Made by a program: the position numbers and the translations under genes. 64,000 nt of DNA from assembly GCA_902775975.1 (NCBI GenBank), contig CACYOC010000017.1:1-64000 (forward strand), in the 5' to 3' direction. Under the pieces are notes generated by a model. It was not told the DNA's origin. It did not search any database and worked only from the letters and a program-made list of their open reading frames with translations. This stretch comes from an uncultured Bacteroidales bacterium (GTDB lineage: Bacteria; Bacteroidota; Bacteroidia; Bacteroidales; Bacteroidaceae). Numbering within the stretch: position 1 is the first letter of the stretch; the number at the start of each line of letters is the position of its first letter. Shown piece after piece: positions 24,281 to 32,005 of the stretch.

Positions 24281-25213
24281 TTACAGGGATGCTATCAGCC
24301 ACCCAAGGTATGCCAGATAGCCTATGACAAGGAGAGCACCCTCCCAACGCTCCACGGTATAGCGCGTCCTGGAGAAAAACCAGACGAGCGTAACGGAAAG
24401 AAGCATGACTGCCATATCGATCATGGAAACGCCCTCTATCTGCAGAGGACTGATAGTAGCCGTAAGACCTAATATGAGCAAGATGTTAAAGACGTTGGAG
24501 CCAATGACGTTACCAATGGCAATGGCCGACTGTCCTTTGCGTGCAGCAACAACACTGGTTGCCAACTCGGGAAGAGAGGTTCCTCCAGCAACAACGGTCA
24601 AACCAACGACACCTTCGCTGATTCCTAACGACAATGCCATATTAGAGGCATGATCGACGAAAGCATTACTGCCTATCACTAACTCCACAAGGCCCGCTAC
24701 AACAAACCACGCACTCTTCCAAGGGTTTTGTTGCTGGGAAATTTCTGCCACAGGTTCCGTTTGTCCTTGCTTGGCCTGTAACAAGGTGTAAGTCATAAAG
24801 GCTGCAAAACCTAACAGAAGAATGATGCCATCAATGCGACCCAGAAAACTATCCAAGGCTATTAACAACAGAAGAATGGAGGCAAGAACGGAGCAAGGGA
24901 TATCCCTTTTGACAGTGCTCTTGCTAATGACCATCGGAGCCACCATCGCTGCACAACCGACAATGAGCATGCTGTTCATTGTATTGGACCCCACGACATT
25001 ACCCACGGCCAAGTCTGGTGTACCCTTCAATGCCGACACCAAACTGACAAACAGTTCGGGAGCTGACGTACCAGCCGCCACAATGGTGAGACCAATAATC
25101 ATTTCGGGAACGTTCATGCGACGAGCTAACGCAGAAGCTCCTTCGGTCAACCTGTCAGCACCATTGAGCACTACCCAGACTCCTAAAACGATAAAAATAA
25201 TGTCTAACAGCAT
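24281..25213 (-). CDS. Calcium/sodium antiporter (CaCA family, YrbG-like)
   Basis: This 310-residue membrane protein has the two inverted alpha repeats of the CaCA family: GTSAPELFVSLVSAL...AVGNVVGSNTMN near residues 49-82 and GTSLPELATSVVAARKG...GNVIGSNVFN near 212-245. The acidic and Asn residues of these repeats bind the exchanged cations. It should exchange Ca2+ for Na+ or H+ across the inner membrane. It is transcribed on its own and ends at a terminator. Length is normal for bacterial members. Confidence 0.92.
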   Translation of the reverse strand: MLLDIIFIVLGVWVVLNGADRLTEGASALARRMNVPEMIIGLTIVAAGTSAPELFVSLVSALKGTPDLAVGNVVGSNTMNSMLIVGCAAMVAPMVISKSTVKRDIPCSVLASILLLLIALDSFLGRIDGIILLLGFAAFMTYTLLQAKQGQTEPVAEISQQQNPWKSAWFVVAGLVELVIGSNAFVDHASNMALSLGISEGVVGLTVVAGGTSLPELATSVVAARKGQSAIAIGNVIGSNVFNILLILGLTATISPLQIEGVSMIDMAVMLLSVTLVWFFSRTRYTVERWEGALLVIGYLAYLGWLIASL

Positions 25214-25279
25214 AACTCTTTATTTTTGCGGAAATTCGAACCAATGGTGGACTTGGCTCTGAATTTGCGTTAATTTTAG

Positions 25280-25774
25280 TTAATCGTTCTCCAGGTCCTC
25301 ATCATCCCAGTCAAAGTCATCGAAACTCCCCTCCAAAGAGGGTCCTACGAACTCATCCAACGCTCGACGTTCCTTCTTGGTGGGACGCCCCGTGCCACGC
25401 TGGCGATTGACAAAACCACTGATGCGGTTCATCTCTAACAGTTCATACTGATCGGGAGTTGTCACATTCTCATAGACTTCAGGGATCAGTTTCGCCCCTA
25501 CCCGTTGTTCGATGGTCTTCAAAATCTTAAAGGAATAGGTGACGGGAGGCTTGCGAACGCTAATTACTTCGCCCACCTTCACCATGCGGGAAGGTTTAAC
25601 GTTCATACCCTGAATGCTCACACGACCATTCTTGATGGCATCGGCAGCAATGGAGCGCGTCTTAAAGATGCGGGCTGCCCACAACCACTTATCAATTCTG
25701 GCCAGACCCTCCCCCTGCCCCTCCCTATGAGTGAGGGGAGAAATAAGATTTTGCTCGGAACTGTTTTTACTCAT
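25280..25774 (-). CDS. S4-domain RNA-binding protein (Hsp15-like) with repeat-derived N-terminus
   Basis: The protein is 164 residues. The S4 domain begins at ARIDKWLWAARIFKTR near residue 25 and continues through GRVSIQGMNVKPSRMVKVGE. It resembles Hsp15/YrfH, which binds ribosomal RNA on stalled large subunits. The C-terminus is acidic (DDFDWDDEDLEND). The first 24 residues (SKNSSEQNLISPLTHREGQG...) are unusual and largely translated from the left arm of the palindromic element at 25704-25832. The ATG at 25774 is the only ATG before the domain. It lies downstream of pth on the same strand. Confidence 0.85.
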   Translation of the reverse strand: MSKNSSEQNLISPLTHREGQGEGLARIDKWLWAARIFKTRSIAADAIKNGRVSIQGMNVKPSRMVKVGEVISVRKPPVTYSFKILKTIEQRVGAKLIPEVYENVTTPDQYELLEMNRISGFVNRQRGTGRPTKKERRALDEFVGPSLEGSFDDFDWDDEDLEND

Positions 25775-25832
25775 TTATTATATATATAAGTAATTACTCC
25801 CCTCCATTCAGGGAGGGGCTGGGGGTGGGTCT
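25704..25832. mobile_element. MITE-like palindromic element spanning the S4 gene start and pth end
   Basis: The inverted arms are 25704-25740 (AGACCCTCCCCCTGCCCC...) and 25797-25832 (...GGGGCTGGGGGTGGGTCT), about 36 bp each with a few mismatches, around a 56-bp spacer. The left arm encodes the S4 protein N-terminus. The right arm encodes the last residues of Pth (PTPSPSLNGGE). A closely similar element lies at 31341-31455 inside the MFS gene. No transposase is encoded. Confidence 0.7.
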
Positions 25833-26399
25833 CTTCCCTAACTTATTATATTGATTCATCGTGACGTCAATACCTGCGAGTACAAAACTCTTCACAATAT
25901 CGACGCCGAGGTCGATGGCTGGTTGTAGCTTCTCCAATTCCTCTGCCGAAAAGCGACCCAGCACATGGTCTATCTGCATACCCATCGGATAGTCGTTGCC
26001 GATACCCATCCGCAGTCGGGCATACTGCTGACCTATGAGTTGCTGAATATGTCCTAGTCCGTTGTGACCTCCATTGGAGCCGTTGGCTTTCAATCGGAAC
26101 TGCCCTATGGGAATAGCCACATCGTCACTGATGACCAGCAGCCGACTCTGCTCAATATTCTCCTTGTTGAGCCAGTAACGGACGGCATTGCCGCTAAGGT
26201 TCATAAACGTGGTAGGCTTTAGCAGGAACATTTTACGTCCTTTGAGCGACGTCTCAGCCACGAAGCCATAACGCTTATCCTCAAAAACGATATTGGACGC
26301 CTTCGCAAAAGCGTCCAATACCATAAATCCTGTATTGTGGCGGGTTCCGGCATACTCGTCGCCCGGATTGCCCAGTCCAACAATAAGATACTTGTCCAT
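25794..26399 (-). CDS. pth: Peptidyl-tRNA hydrolase
   Basis: This 201-residue cytoplasmic enzyme frees tRNA from peptidyl-tRNA that drops off ribosomes. Visible motifs are GLGNPGDEYAGTRHNTGF (catalytic His near 20), TFMNLSGNAV (Asn) and SDDVAIPIGQFRLKANGSNGGHNGL. The last 11 residues, PTPSPSLNGGE, are not family-like; they and the stop come from the right arm of the palindromic element at 25704-25832. It follows the L25 gene by 2 bp, the usual rplY-pth pairing. Confidence 0.93.
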   Translation of the reverse strand: MDKYLIVGLGNPGDEYAGTRHNTGFMVLDAFAKASNIVFEDKRYGFVAETSLKGRKMFLLKPTTFMNLSGNAVRYWLNKENIEQSRLLVISDDVAIPIGQFRLKANGSNGGHNGLGHIQQLIGQQYARLRMGIGNDYPMGMQIDHVLGRFSAEELEKLQPAIDLGVDIVKSFVLAGIDVTMNQYNKLGKRPTPSPSLNGGE

Positions 26400-26401
26400 A
26401 A

Positions 26402-27004
26402 TTACTCGGCGGCAGCAGCCTCAGCAGCAGCCGAACGAGAAGCACGGGTAGCCTTGACTGAGCAAACGATAACCTCTTTCGGAGTGGCAATCTCCAGACC
26501 CTCGAAACTCAGCTCACCAACCTTGATAGCCTTACCCAGCTGCAGCTCGGTAACGTCGATGTCCAGCTTCTCAGGAATGTTCTTATAAGGAGCAGTCACA
26601 TCAATCTTGCGGATAGAGAGGTTCAGACGACCACCATCGCGAACACCCTGAGCGTGACCAGTGAGGTTCACGGGGATACCTACAGTGATAGCCTTCTTCT
26701 CGTTAATCTCAAAGAAGTCTGCGTGCAACAGAGCATCGGTAGTGGGATGGAACTGCAGCTCCTTGATGATAGCCTTGTGCTCCTTACCGTCGATGTTCAG
26801 ATTAATGACATATACATGAGGTGTATAGACAGCCTTGCGCAACTCAGCTACAGAAGCAGTGAATGCCATAGCCTCGGGCAGACCGTTCTCATCCTTCTTT
26901 TCACCATACAGATTGCAGGGAACCATACCCTCCTTACGAAGCATCTTTGAGGCTTTCTTGCCAATGTCGGTGCGCTTCTGACCGTTCAAGCTAATCTCTT
27001 TCAT
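26402..27004 (-). CDS. rplY: 50S ribosomal protein L25 (general stress protein Ctc type)
   Basis: This 200-residue L25 of the long Ctc type has an N-terminal 5S rRNA-binding domain (RKEGMVPCNLYG, ALLHADFFEI) and a C-terminal beta domain (VRDGGRLNLSIRKIDV, ELQLGKAIKVGELSFEGL). The tail is rich in Ala and Glu. It is co-transcribed with pth, with a 2-bp gap. The promoter -7 box is at 27077-27084 on the minus strand. Confidence 0.93.
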   Translation of the reverse strand: MKEISLNGQKRTDIGKKASKMLRKEGMVPCNLYGEKKDENGLPEAMAFTASVAELRKAVYTPHVYVINLNIDGKEHKAIIKELQFHPTTDALLHADFFEINEKKAITVGIPVNLTGHAQGVRDGGRLNLSIRKIDVTAPYKNIPEKLDIDVTELQLGKAIKVGELSFEGLEIATPKEVIVCSVKATRASRSAAAEAAAAE

Positions 27005-27076
27005 AAATAATAAATGTGTTACTCTAAAATTAAGTTATTTGCTTAATCCACCATCACACGATGCGAAAAGCGGCTG

Positions 27077-27084
27077 CAAAGGTA
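27077..27084 (-). promoter_or_regulatory. -7 box of the rplY-pth operon
   Basis: The minus strand reads TACCTTTG (plus-strand CAAAGGTA), 73 bp before the rplY start. Confidence 0.6.
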
Positions 27085-27155
27085 CGAATAAAAAATGAAA
27101 AACGATAAGTGAAAAGAGAAAAATTTGCTTCCGCACCTATAAATTTGCTGATTTT

Positions 27156-27187
27156 TTTGTATAATCGGGGAATTTTTCGTACTTTTG
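27156..27187 (+). promoter_or_regulatory. nusB operon promoter
   Basis: TTTG at 27156-27159, a 20-bp spacer and TACTTTTG at 27180-27187, followed 38 bp later by the nusB start. Confidence 0.7.
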
Positions 27188-27225
27188 CAATCGATAAGAG
27201 TATCAAATAGCTATTTGAAAGTAAT

Positions 27226-28164
27226 ATGATCAACAGAGAACTCATCAGAATTAAGGTAGTCCAGTTAACCTATGCCTACTATCAAAACGGAAGCAAAAAC
27301 ATTGATGCGGCCGAAAAAGAACTCATCTTCAGTCTGTCCAAGGCCTATGACCTGTACAACTATCTGCTGGCACTCATTGTAGGCATCACCCACGAGTCGC
27401 GCCGACACTTGGAAGTGGCGCAGTCGAGAGCCCAGCGAGAAGGTACTGAGATGCCGTCTCAGCGTTTTGCCTACAACCGTTTTGCCATGCAGTTGGAGGA
27501 GAACCGCATGCTCAACGACTTTATGGAGGCGCAAAAGAAAAACTGGAACGACGAGCCTGAATTCCTAAAAAAGATATACACCCAGATTACCGAGAGCCAG
27601 ATTTACAAAGACTATATGGCCGCGCCAGAGGACGACTACAACGCCGACCGCGAGGTATGGAGAAAATTGTATCGCACACTTATCCAGGACAATAGCGATC
27701 TGGATGCCTTGTTGGAGGAACAAAGTCTCTATTGGAATGACGACAAAGAAACCGTCGATACTTTTGTACTGAAGACCATCAAGCGCTTCGACGAAAAGAA
27801 CAAAGCCAATCAGGAACTGCTGCCCGAATACGACTCGGAAGAAGACAGGGACTATGCACGTAAACTGTTCCGTGCCACCATTATGAATGGTAACGAATAC
27901 CAACACTACATGAGCGAGGCTTCACGCAACTGGGACTTCTCACGACTGGCTTACATGGACATTGTCATCATGCAGATAGCCATCGCCGAGATGCTTACCT
28001 TCCCCAGTATCCCCATCAGCGTCACTATCAACGAGTATGTGGAACTGGCAAAGCTCTACTCCACTCCACGCAGCGCCGGCTACATCAACGGCATGCTCGA
28101 TGCCATTGCCCGTCATCTGATAGAAACAGGTCGCCTGCTGAAGCACATGGAAGAGAGAAAGTGA
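27226..28164 (+). CDS. nusB: Transcription antitermination protein NusB
   Basis: This is a 312-residue protein of the long Bacteroidetes NusB type. The N-terminus (INRELIRIKVVQLTYAYYQNG) and the C-terminal NusB fold (RLAYMDIVIMQIAIAEMLTFPSIPISVTINEYVELAKLYSTPRS...) are clear. The middle carries the extra helical segment typical of the phylum. NusB acts with NusE in rRNA transcription antitermination. It leads the operon nusB-yajC-ybbR-coaE-DUF5606, and an 8-bp tandem array separates it from yajC. Confidence 0.92.
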   Translation: MINRELIRIKVVQLTYAYYQNGSKNIDAAEKELIFSLSKAYDLYNYLLALIVGITHESRRHLEVAQSRAQREGTEMPSQRFAYNRFAMQLEENRMLNDFMEAQKKNWNDEPEFLKKIYTQITESQIYKDYMAAPEDDYNADREVWRKLYRTLIQDNSDLDALLEEQSLYWNDDKETVDTFVLKTIKRFDEKNKANQELLPEYDSEEDRDYARKLFRATIMNGNEYQHYMSEASRNWDFSRLAYMDIVIMQIAIAEMLTFPSIPISVTINEYVELAKLYSTPRSAGYINGMLDAIARHLIETGRLLKHMEERK

Positions 28165-28167
28165 CCT

Positions 28168-28247
28168 CGACATCTCGGCATCTCGACATAACGACATAAC
28201 GACATATCGAAATATCGAAATATCGAAATATCGAAATATCGAAATAA
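28168..28247 (+). repeat. 8-bp tandem array between nusB and yajC
   Basis: Ten consecutive 8-bp units grade from CGACATCT through CGACATAA to CGAAATAT and CGAAATAA. The array starts 4 bp after the nusB stop. Confidence 0.9.
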
Positions 28248-28277
28248 ATTATTAACTAAAAAAAATAGTAAACCACA

Positions 28278-28613
28278 ATGACACAATTATTCCTTGCTGC
28301 CCAGGCAGCACCAGAGTCCAATGCTCTGGGCATGATTTTCGGCAATCCACTGGTAATGATTCTGCTGATGTTCGTCATCCTCTATTTCTTTATGATTCGT
28401 CCGCAGAACAAGCGCCGCAAAGAAATCCAGAACTTCCAAAACACCCTGCAGGAAGGCACACAGGTATTCACCAGCGGTGGTATTTATGGCACCGTAAAGA
28501 AAATCGACCTTGCATCTGGCATCGTTGAGGTGAAGATTGCCGACGGCGTAGTCGTCAAGATTGACAAGAGCTGCGTCTATAAAGATACTGCCAGCACACC
28601 GACACAGGGATAA
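28278..28613 (+). CDS. yajC: Preprotein translocase accessory subunit YajC
   Basis: This 111-residue protein has one membrane helix (about 22-42, FGNPLVMILLMFVILYFFMI) and then the YajC signature RPQNKRRKEIQNFQNTLQEGTQVFTSGGIYGTV. It associates with SecDF-YidC in the inner membrane. It sits in the normal Bacteroidetes position between nusB and ybbR. Confidence 0.93.
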   Translation: MTQLFLAAQAAPESNALGMIFGNPLVMILLMFVILYFFMIRPQNKRRKEIQNFQNTLQEGTQVFTSGGIYGTVKKIDLASGIVEVKIADGVVVKIDKSCVYKDTASTPTQG

Positions 28614-28637
28614 TGATTTCCTTTATATAATAATAAG

Positions 28638-29615
28638 GTGAGTTTTAAAAGCATATACCAGACCATCAGAGACTTCCTGTTCAGTAATGTGAACCAGCAG
28701 TTTCTTGTTTTCACGTTCTTTCTGTTCCTATCGGGCATCTTCTGGCTGACGATGACGCTCAACGACAGTTATGAGCAGGAGATAGAAGTACCTGTCCGTG
28801 TTTCAGGTATTCCTCGCAACGCCGTACTCACCTCCACCCCCATCGATACCGTCAAGGTGACGGTACGCGACAAGGGTTGGGTTATCATGTCCTATCTTTA
28901 CACTAATGACCTCAAGCCCGTAGCCATTCCTTTCAAGAGTTACGACAAGGGACACGGACGCGGAGTCGTAGGTGCTGCCGATTTGAAGAAATCCGTGGAG
29001 CAGGTTTTAGAGCTTTCCTCAAAAGTCATCTCCGTGAAACCCGAGCGACTGGAGTTTTTCTATAACAACGGACAGCGCAAAAGAGTTCCCGTAAGATGGG
29101 CTGGTCGTGTCATTCCCGACCAGTTATACTTCATATCACAAGTCACCTATTCGCCTGACAGTGTGGACGTTTATGCCTCAAAAGGAAAGTTGGACAGCAT
29201 TCGCGCCGTCTATACCGAACCTCTGAACTATGTCAACTTCCGTGACTCACTGCAAGTCAACTGCGAATTAGTACATTCTGCTGATGTCAAGGTGGTTCCT
29301 GACCATATCAGCATCAACTTCTATACCGACGTACTGACGGAAGAAACGATGCACAACATTCCCATCAAGTGCATCAACATACCGGCAGGCAAGACCCTCC
29401 GCACCTTCCCTCAGAAGGTTTCAGTGCATTTTGTCGCTGGCGTCAGTCTCATTCGCCAGCTACATCCAGAAGACTTTCTTGTTGTCGCCGACTTCAGAGA
29501 GATGATGGAGAAACAACAGGAAAAATGCACGCTTTACTTGCGCCATGTACCTCATGGCGTCAGCCGGGCAGCACTCGATATCAAGGAAGTAGATTACGTC
29601 ATCGAAGAGGAATAA
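28638..29615 (+). CDS. YbbR-like domain protein
   Basis: This 325-residue protein begins at a GTG. One N-terminal membrane helix (about 20-42) is followed by YbbR-like beta domains (VPVRVSGIPRNAVLTSTPIDTVKVTVRDKG and later segments). In Bacteroidetes these precede coaE, and in other bacteria the family modulates c-di-AMP synthesis, which is not shown here. It lies 24 bp after yajC and 3 bp before coaE. Confidence 0.8.
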   Translation: MSFKSIYQTIRDFLFSNVNQQFLVFTFFLFLSGIFWLTMTLNDSYEQEIEVPVRVSGIPRNAVLTSTPIDTVKVTVRDKGWVIMSYLYTNDLKPVAIPFKSYDKGHGRGVVGAADLKKSVEQVLELSSKVISVKPERLEFFYNNGQRKRVPVRWAGRVIPDQLYFISQVTYSPDSVDVYASKGKLDSIRAVYTEPLNYVNFRDSLQVNCELVHSADVKVVPDHISINFYTDVLTEETMHNIPIKCINIPAGKTLRTFPQKVSVHFVAGVSLIRQLHPEDFLVVADFREMMEKQQEKCTLYLRHVPHGVSRAALDIKEVDYVIEEE

Positions 29616-29618
29616 AGC

Positions 29619-30200
29619 ATGAAGGTGGCCATTACGGGAGGCATCGGTTCTGGCAAGAGCTATGTCTGCAAGCTATTACAACAACGCGGCATCAACATCT
29701 ACGACTGCGACCAGGCAGCCAAGCGGCTCATCCGCACTTCACCAGACATTCGCCGGCAACTGACGATGCTCATTGGTTCGGAAGCTTATTTGGGCGAAGA
29801 CGGACAAGGAGGATGGATACTCAACAAAGCCGTTGTGGCACAATTCCTGTTGGGAAGCGAGGCCAACGCCCATGCCATTGACGACATCGTACATCCTGCC
29901 GTCTTCCACGACTTCGAGACAAGCGGCATGCAGTGGTTGGAGAGTGCCATTCTCTACGAGTCGGGCATGGACAAGTTGGTTAATCGTGTCATCGTCGTCA
30001 CCGCTCCACAGGAAATTCGTATTCAGCGGGTGATGCAGCGCGACGGAATCAGCCGCGAGAAAGTATTGGAATGGATGAGTCGTCAATGGTCCCAAGACGA
30101 GATTCGTCAACGTGCTGACTATGAAATCATCAACGACGGGCAGGCAGACCTCAACGAGCAAATAGAACAGCTTTTATCCTCCCTCGACATATCGAAATAA
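29619..30200 (+). CDS. coaE: Dephospho-CoA kinase
   Basis: This 193-residue cytoplasmic enzyme catalyses the last step of coenzyme A synthesis. The P-loop GGIGSGKSYVCKLL is at residues 6-19, and DCDQAAKRL, HPAVFHDF and VTAPQEIRIQRVMQRDGIS follow. The final residues LDISK and the stop codon are encoded by units of the 8-bp array that continues downstream. Confidence 0.93.
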   Translation: MKVAITGGIGSGKSYVCKLLQQRGINIYDCDQAAKRLIRTSPDIRRQLTMLIGSEAYLGEDGQGGWILNKAVVAQFLLGSEANAHAIDDIVHPAVFHDFETSGMQWLESAILYESGMDKLVNRVIVVTAPQEIRIQRVMQRDGISREKVLEWMSRQWSQDEIRQRADYEIINDGQADLNEQIEQLLSSLDISK

Positions 30201-30224
30201 CGACATATCGAAATAACGACAATA
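30185..30224 (+). repeat. 8-bp tandem array at the coaE end
   Basis: The units CGACATAT, CGAAATAA, CGACATAT, CGAAATAA and CGACAATA run in register. The second unit supplies the coaE stop codon (30198-30200). It belongs to the same family as 28168-28247. Confidence 0.88.
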
Positions 30225-30234
30225 AACAACAACT

Positions 30235-30720
30235 ATGAAACAGACAATTTTAGCCATTTCTGGCAAACCAGGACTCTACAAATTAGTATCGCGTGCCACT
30301 AATAGCCTCATCGTCGAGGCGCTGGATGAAACCCACAAGCGCATTCCTGCCTTCGGCACCGACCGCATCACCTCGCTGGCAGACATCGCTATGTTCACAG
30401 AGACTGACGATGTTCCCCTGATGAATATCCTTGCCGCTATGCGTGACTTGGAGAAGGGCAAGCCCGCCAGCATCAACTTCAAGAAAGCCACTCCCAATGA
30501 GTTGCACGAATACTTCTCGAAGGTTTTGCCCAACTGGGATCAGGACCGTGTGCAGAATAGCCACATCAAGAAGCTCATCCAGTGGTACGACATTCTCATC
30601 AAGGCCGGCATTACCGACTTTGAAGAAGAGATGGCTCCCACCGAGGGCGATAACATCGATGACAGGAAGGAAGAGAAAGAAGTGAAAGAAGAGGAAAAGG
30701 AGAAAGAAGCCAAGAAGTAA
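30235..30720 (+). CDS. DUF5606 protein
   Basis: This 161-residue cytoplasmic protein begins MKQTILAISGKPGLYKLVSR, as in the Bacteroidetes DUF5606 family of unknown function. A basic and acidic C-terminal tail (KEEKEVKEEEKEKEAKK) looks disordered. It is the last gene of the nusB operon, before a strong terminator. The domain is conserved downstream of coaE in this phylum. Confidence 0.8.
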   Translation: MKQTILAISGKPGLYKLVSRATNSLIVEALDETHKRIPAFGTDRITSLADIAMFTETDDVPLMNILAAMRDLEKGKPASINFKKATPNELHEYFSKVLPNWDQDRVQNSHIKKLIQWYDILIKAGITDFEEEMAPTEGDNIDDRKEEKEVKEEEKEKEAKK

Positions 30721-30724
30721 TGAT

Positions 30725-30755
30725 GAAAGGCTGCCTGTTGGCAGCCTTTCGTTTT
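30725..30755. terminator. Bidirectional terminator
   Basis: A perfect 11-bp stem (GAAAGGCTGCC and complement, TGTT loop) is followed by GTTTTATT. It lies between the convergent DUF5606 and MFS genes and ends both. Confidence 0.85.
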
Positions 30756-31998
30756 ATTCCTTGATGATGGGTTTCTCCGGATTGATGAAGGCGAAGAATA
30801 AGGCACTGATAAGCAGCATGACCGCTATCACATACAGCGGCATATTGTAGTCGCCCGACTGTTGTACCAACTCTCCAAACAGGATACCGCAACAGAATCC
30901 TCCCAAATTACCCGCCGTATTCATTGCACCGCTCAAGGTGCCCGCCTGCTTTTTGCCCAAGTCAATACACAACGCCCAAGCTGAGGGAAGCATGAGGTCG
31001 AAGATGCCGAAGCACAACGACAAAAATACAAAGACAGCCATCTTGCCCGGTATAAAGGCAGCGAGGAACATACAAATGGCCGAAACCGCCAGCGAACTGG
31101 ACCCTAAGGCTTTGCGCCCAATCTTGATGCCATAGCGGCGGGTCAATTTATCCGTCAAGTGACCTCCTGCAATATTTCCTATCATACTCATGATAAACGG
31201 AACGGCAACGGCATAAGTCAGTTCTGTCTTGTCAAAGCCACGCCCTAATTCCATAAATGTAGGAAACCATGAAAAGAAGAACCACGAGCCGAAGGCATAG
31301 AAGAAATACATACCACAAAGCAGCCAGAACTGAGGAGAAGAGACCCACCCCCAGCCCCTCCCCTTATGGAGAGGTGCTGATGGTTTCAGCACCAATTCTT
31401 CTTTATCAGAGCAACTACTCCCCTCACTCACAGGGAGGGGCTGGGGGGTGGGTCTATAATACCAATACCACACAACAGCCCACACGACGCCGAGCGCTCC
31501 CAAGAGATAGAAAGCAGAGCGCCAGCCGACCCACATCATCACAGGAATGACAACGAACGGCGTCAAGGCTCCACCCATACGACTGGCAGCCCAGACATAT
31601 CCTTGTGCCTTTCCCACTTCATTCTTCTCGAACCAGCGGCTGATGACTCCCGTTGAACAAGGCGAAGAGCCTGCCTCGCCGACGCCGAACATAAAGCGGA
31701 TGACGAGCAGCGTAGCCAAGGTTCCTGCCATACCCGTAAAGGCGGTAAACAGCGACCACCACAATACGATGAGTGCCAAAATCTTACGATGTCCGAAGGC
31801 ATCGCCCAGCGCTCCCATCGGTATCTGCATGATGCCGTAAGAGAGGATGAAGGCACTCTGCACATAGCCCCATTCAGAAGGTGTCAATCCTAAATCCTCC
31901 ATGATGCTACTTCCTGCCACACTGATGTTGATGCGATCCAGAAAGGTCACCATGCCCAGAATGACGAGCAGGGTCAGTATAATGTTCTTGCGTTTCAC
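30754..31998 (-). CDS. MFS transporter of the anion:cation symporter type, with element insertion
   Basis: This 414-residue permease has twelve predicted helices. The N-terminus (FLDRINISVAGSSIMEDLGLTPSEWGYVQSAF, GDAFGHRK) and the VGEAGSSPCSTGVISRWF segment match the ACS family, which transports hexuronates, glucarate and similar organic anions. The central loop between helices 6 and 7 carries roughly 35 extra residues (TPQPLPVSEG...PLHKGRGWGW). These are translated from a palindromic element at 31341-31455 and keep the frame. The racemase-like gene precedes it by 7 bp and shares transcription. Confidence 0.88.
   Translation of the reverse strand: MKRKNIILTLLVILGMVTFLDRINISVAGSSIMEDLGLTPSEWGYVQSAFILSYGIMQIPMGALGDAFGHRKILALIVLWWSLFTAFTGMAGTLATLLVIRFMFGVGEAGSSPCSTGVISRWFEKNEVGKAQGYVWAASRMGGALTPFVVIPVMMWVGWRSAFYLLGALGVVWAVVWYWYYRPTPQPLPVSEGSSCSDKEELVLKPSAPLHKGRGWGWVSSPQFWLLCGMYFFYAFGSWFFFSWFPTFMELGRGFDKTELTYAVAVPFIMSMIGNIAGGHLTDKLTRRYGIKIGRKALGSSSLAVSAICMFLAAFIPGKMAVFVFLSLCFGIFDLMLPSAWALCIDLGKKQAGTLSGAMNTAGNLGGFCCGILFGELVQQSGDYNMPLYVIAVMLLISALFFAFINPEKPIIKE
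31341..31455. mobile_element. MITE-like palindromic element inside the MFS gene
   Basis: The arms 31341-31374 (AGACCCACCCCCAGCCCCTC...) and 31418-31455 (...GGGGCTGGGGGGTGGGTCT) are inverted copies around a 43-bp spacer. The element is of the same family as 25704-25832. It is read through in frame in the central loop of the transporter. Confidence 0.75.
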
Positions 31999-32005
31999 CT
32001 AATTA

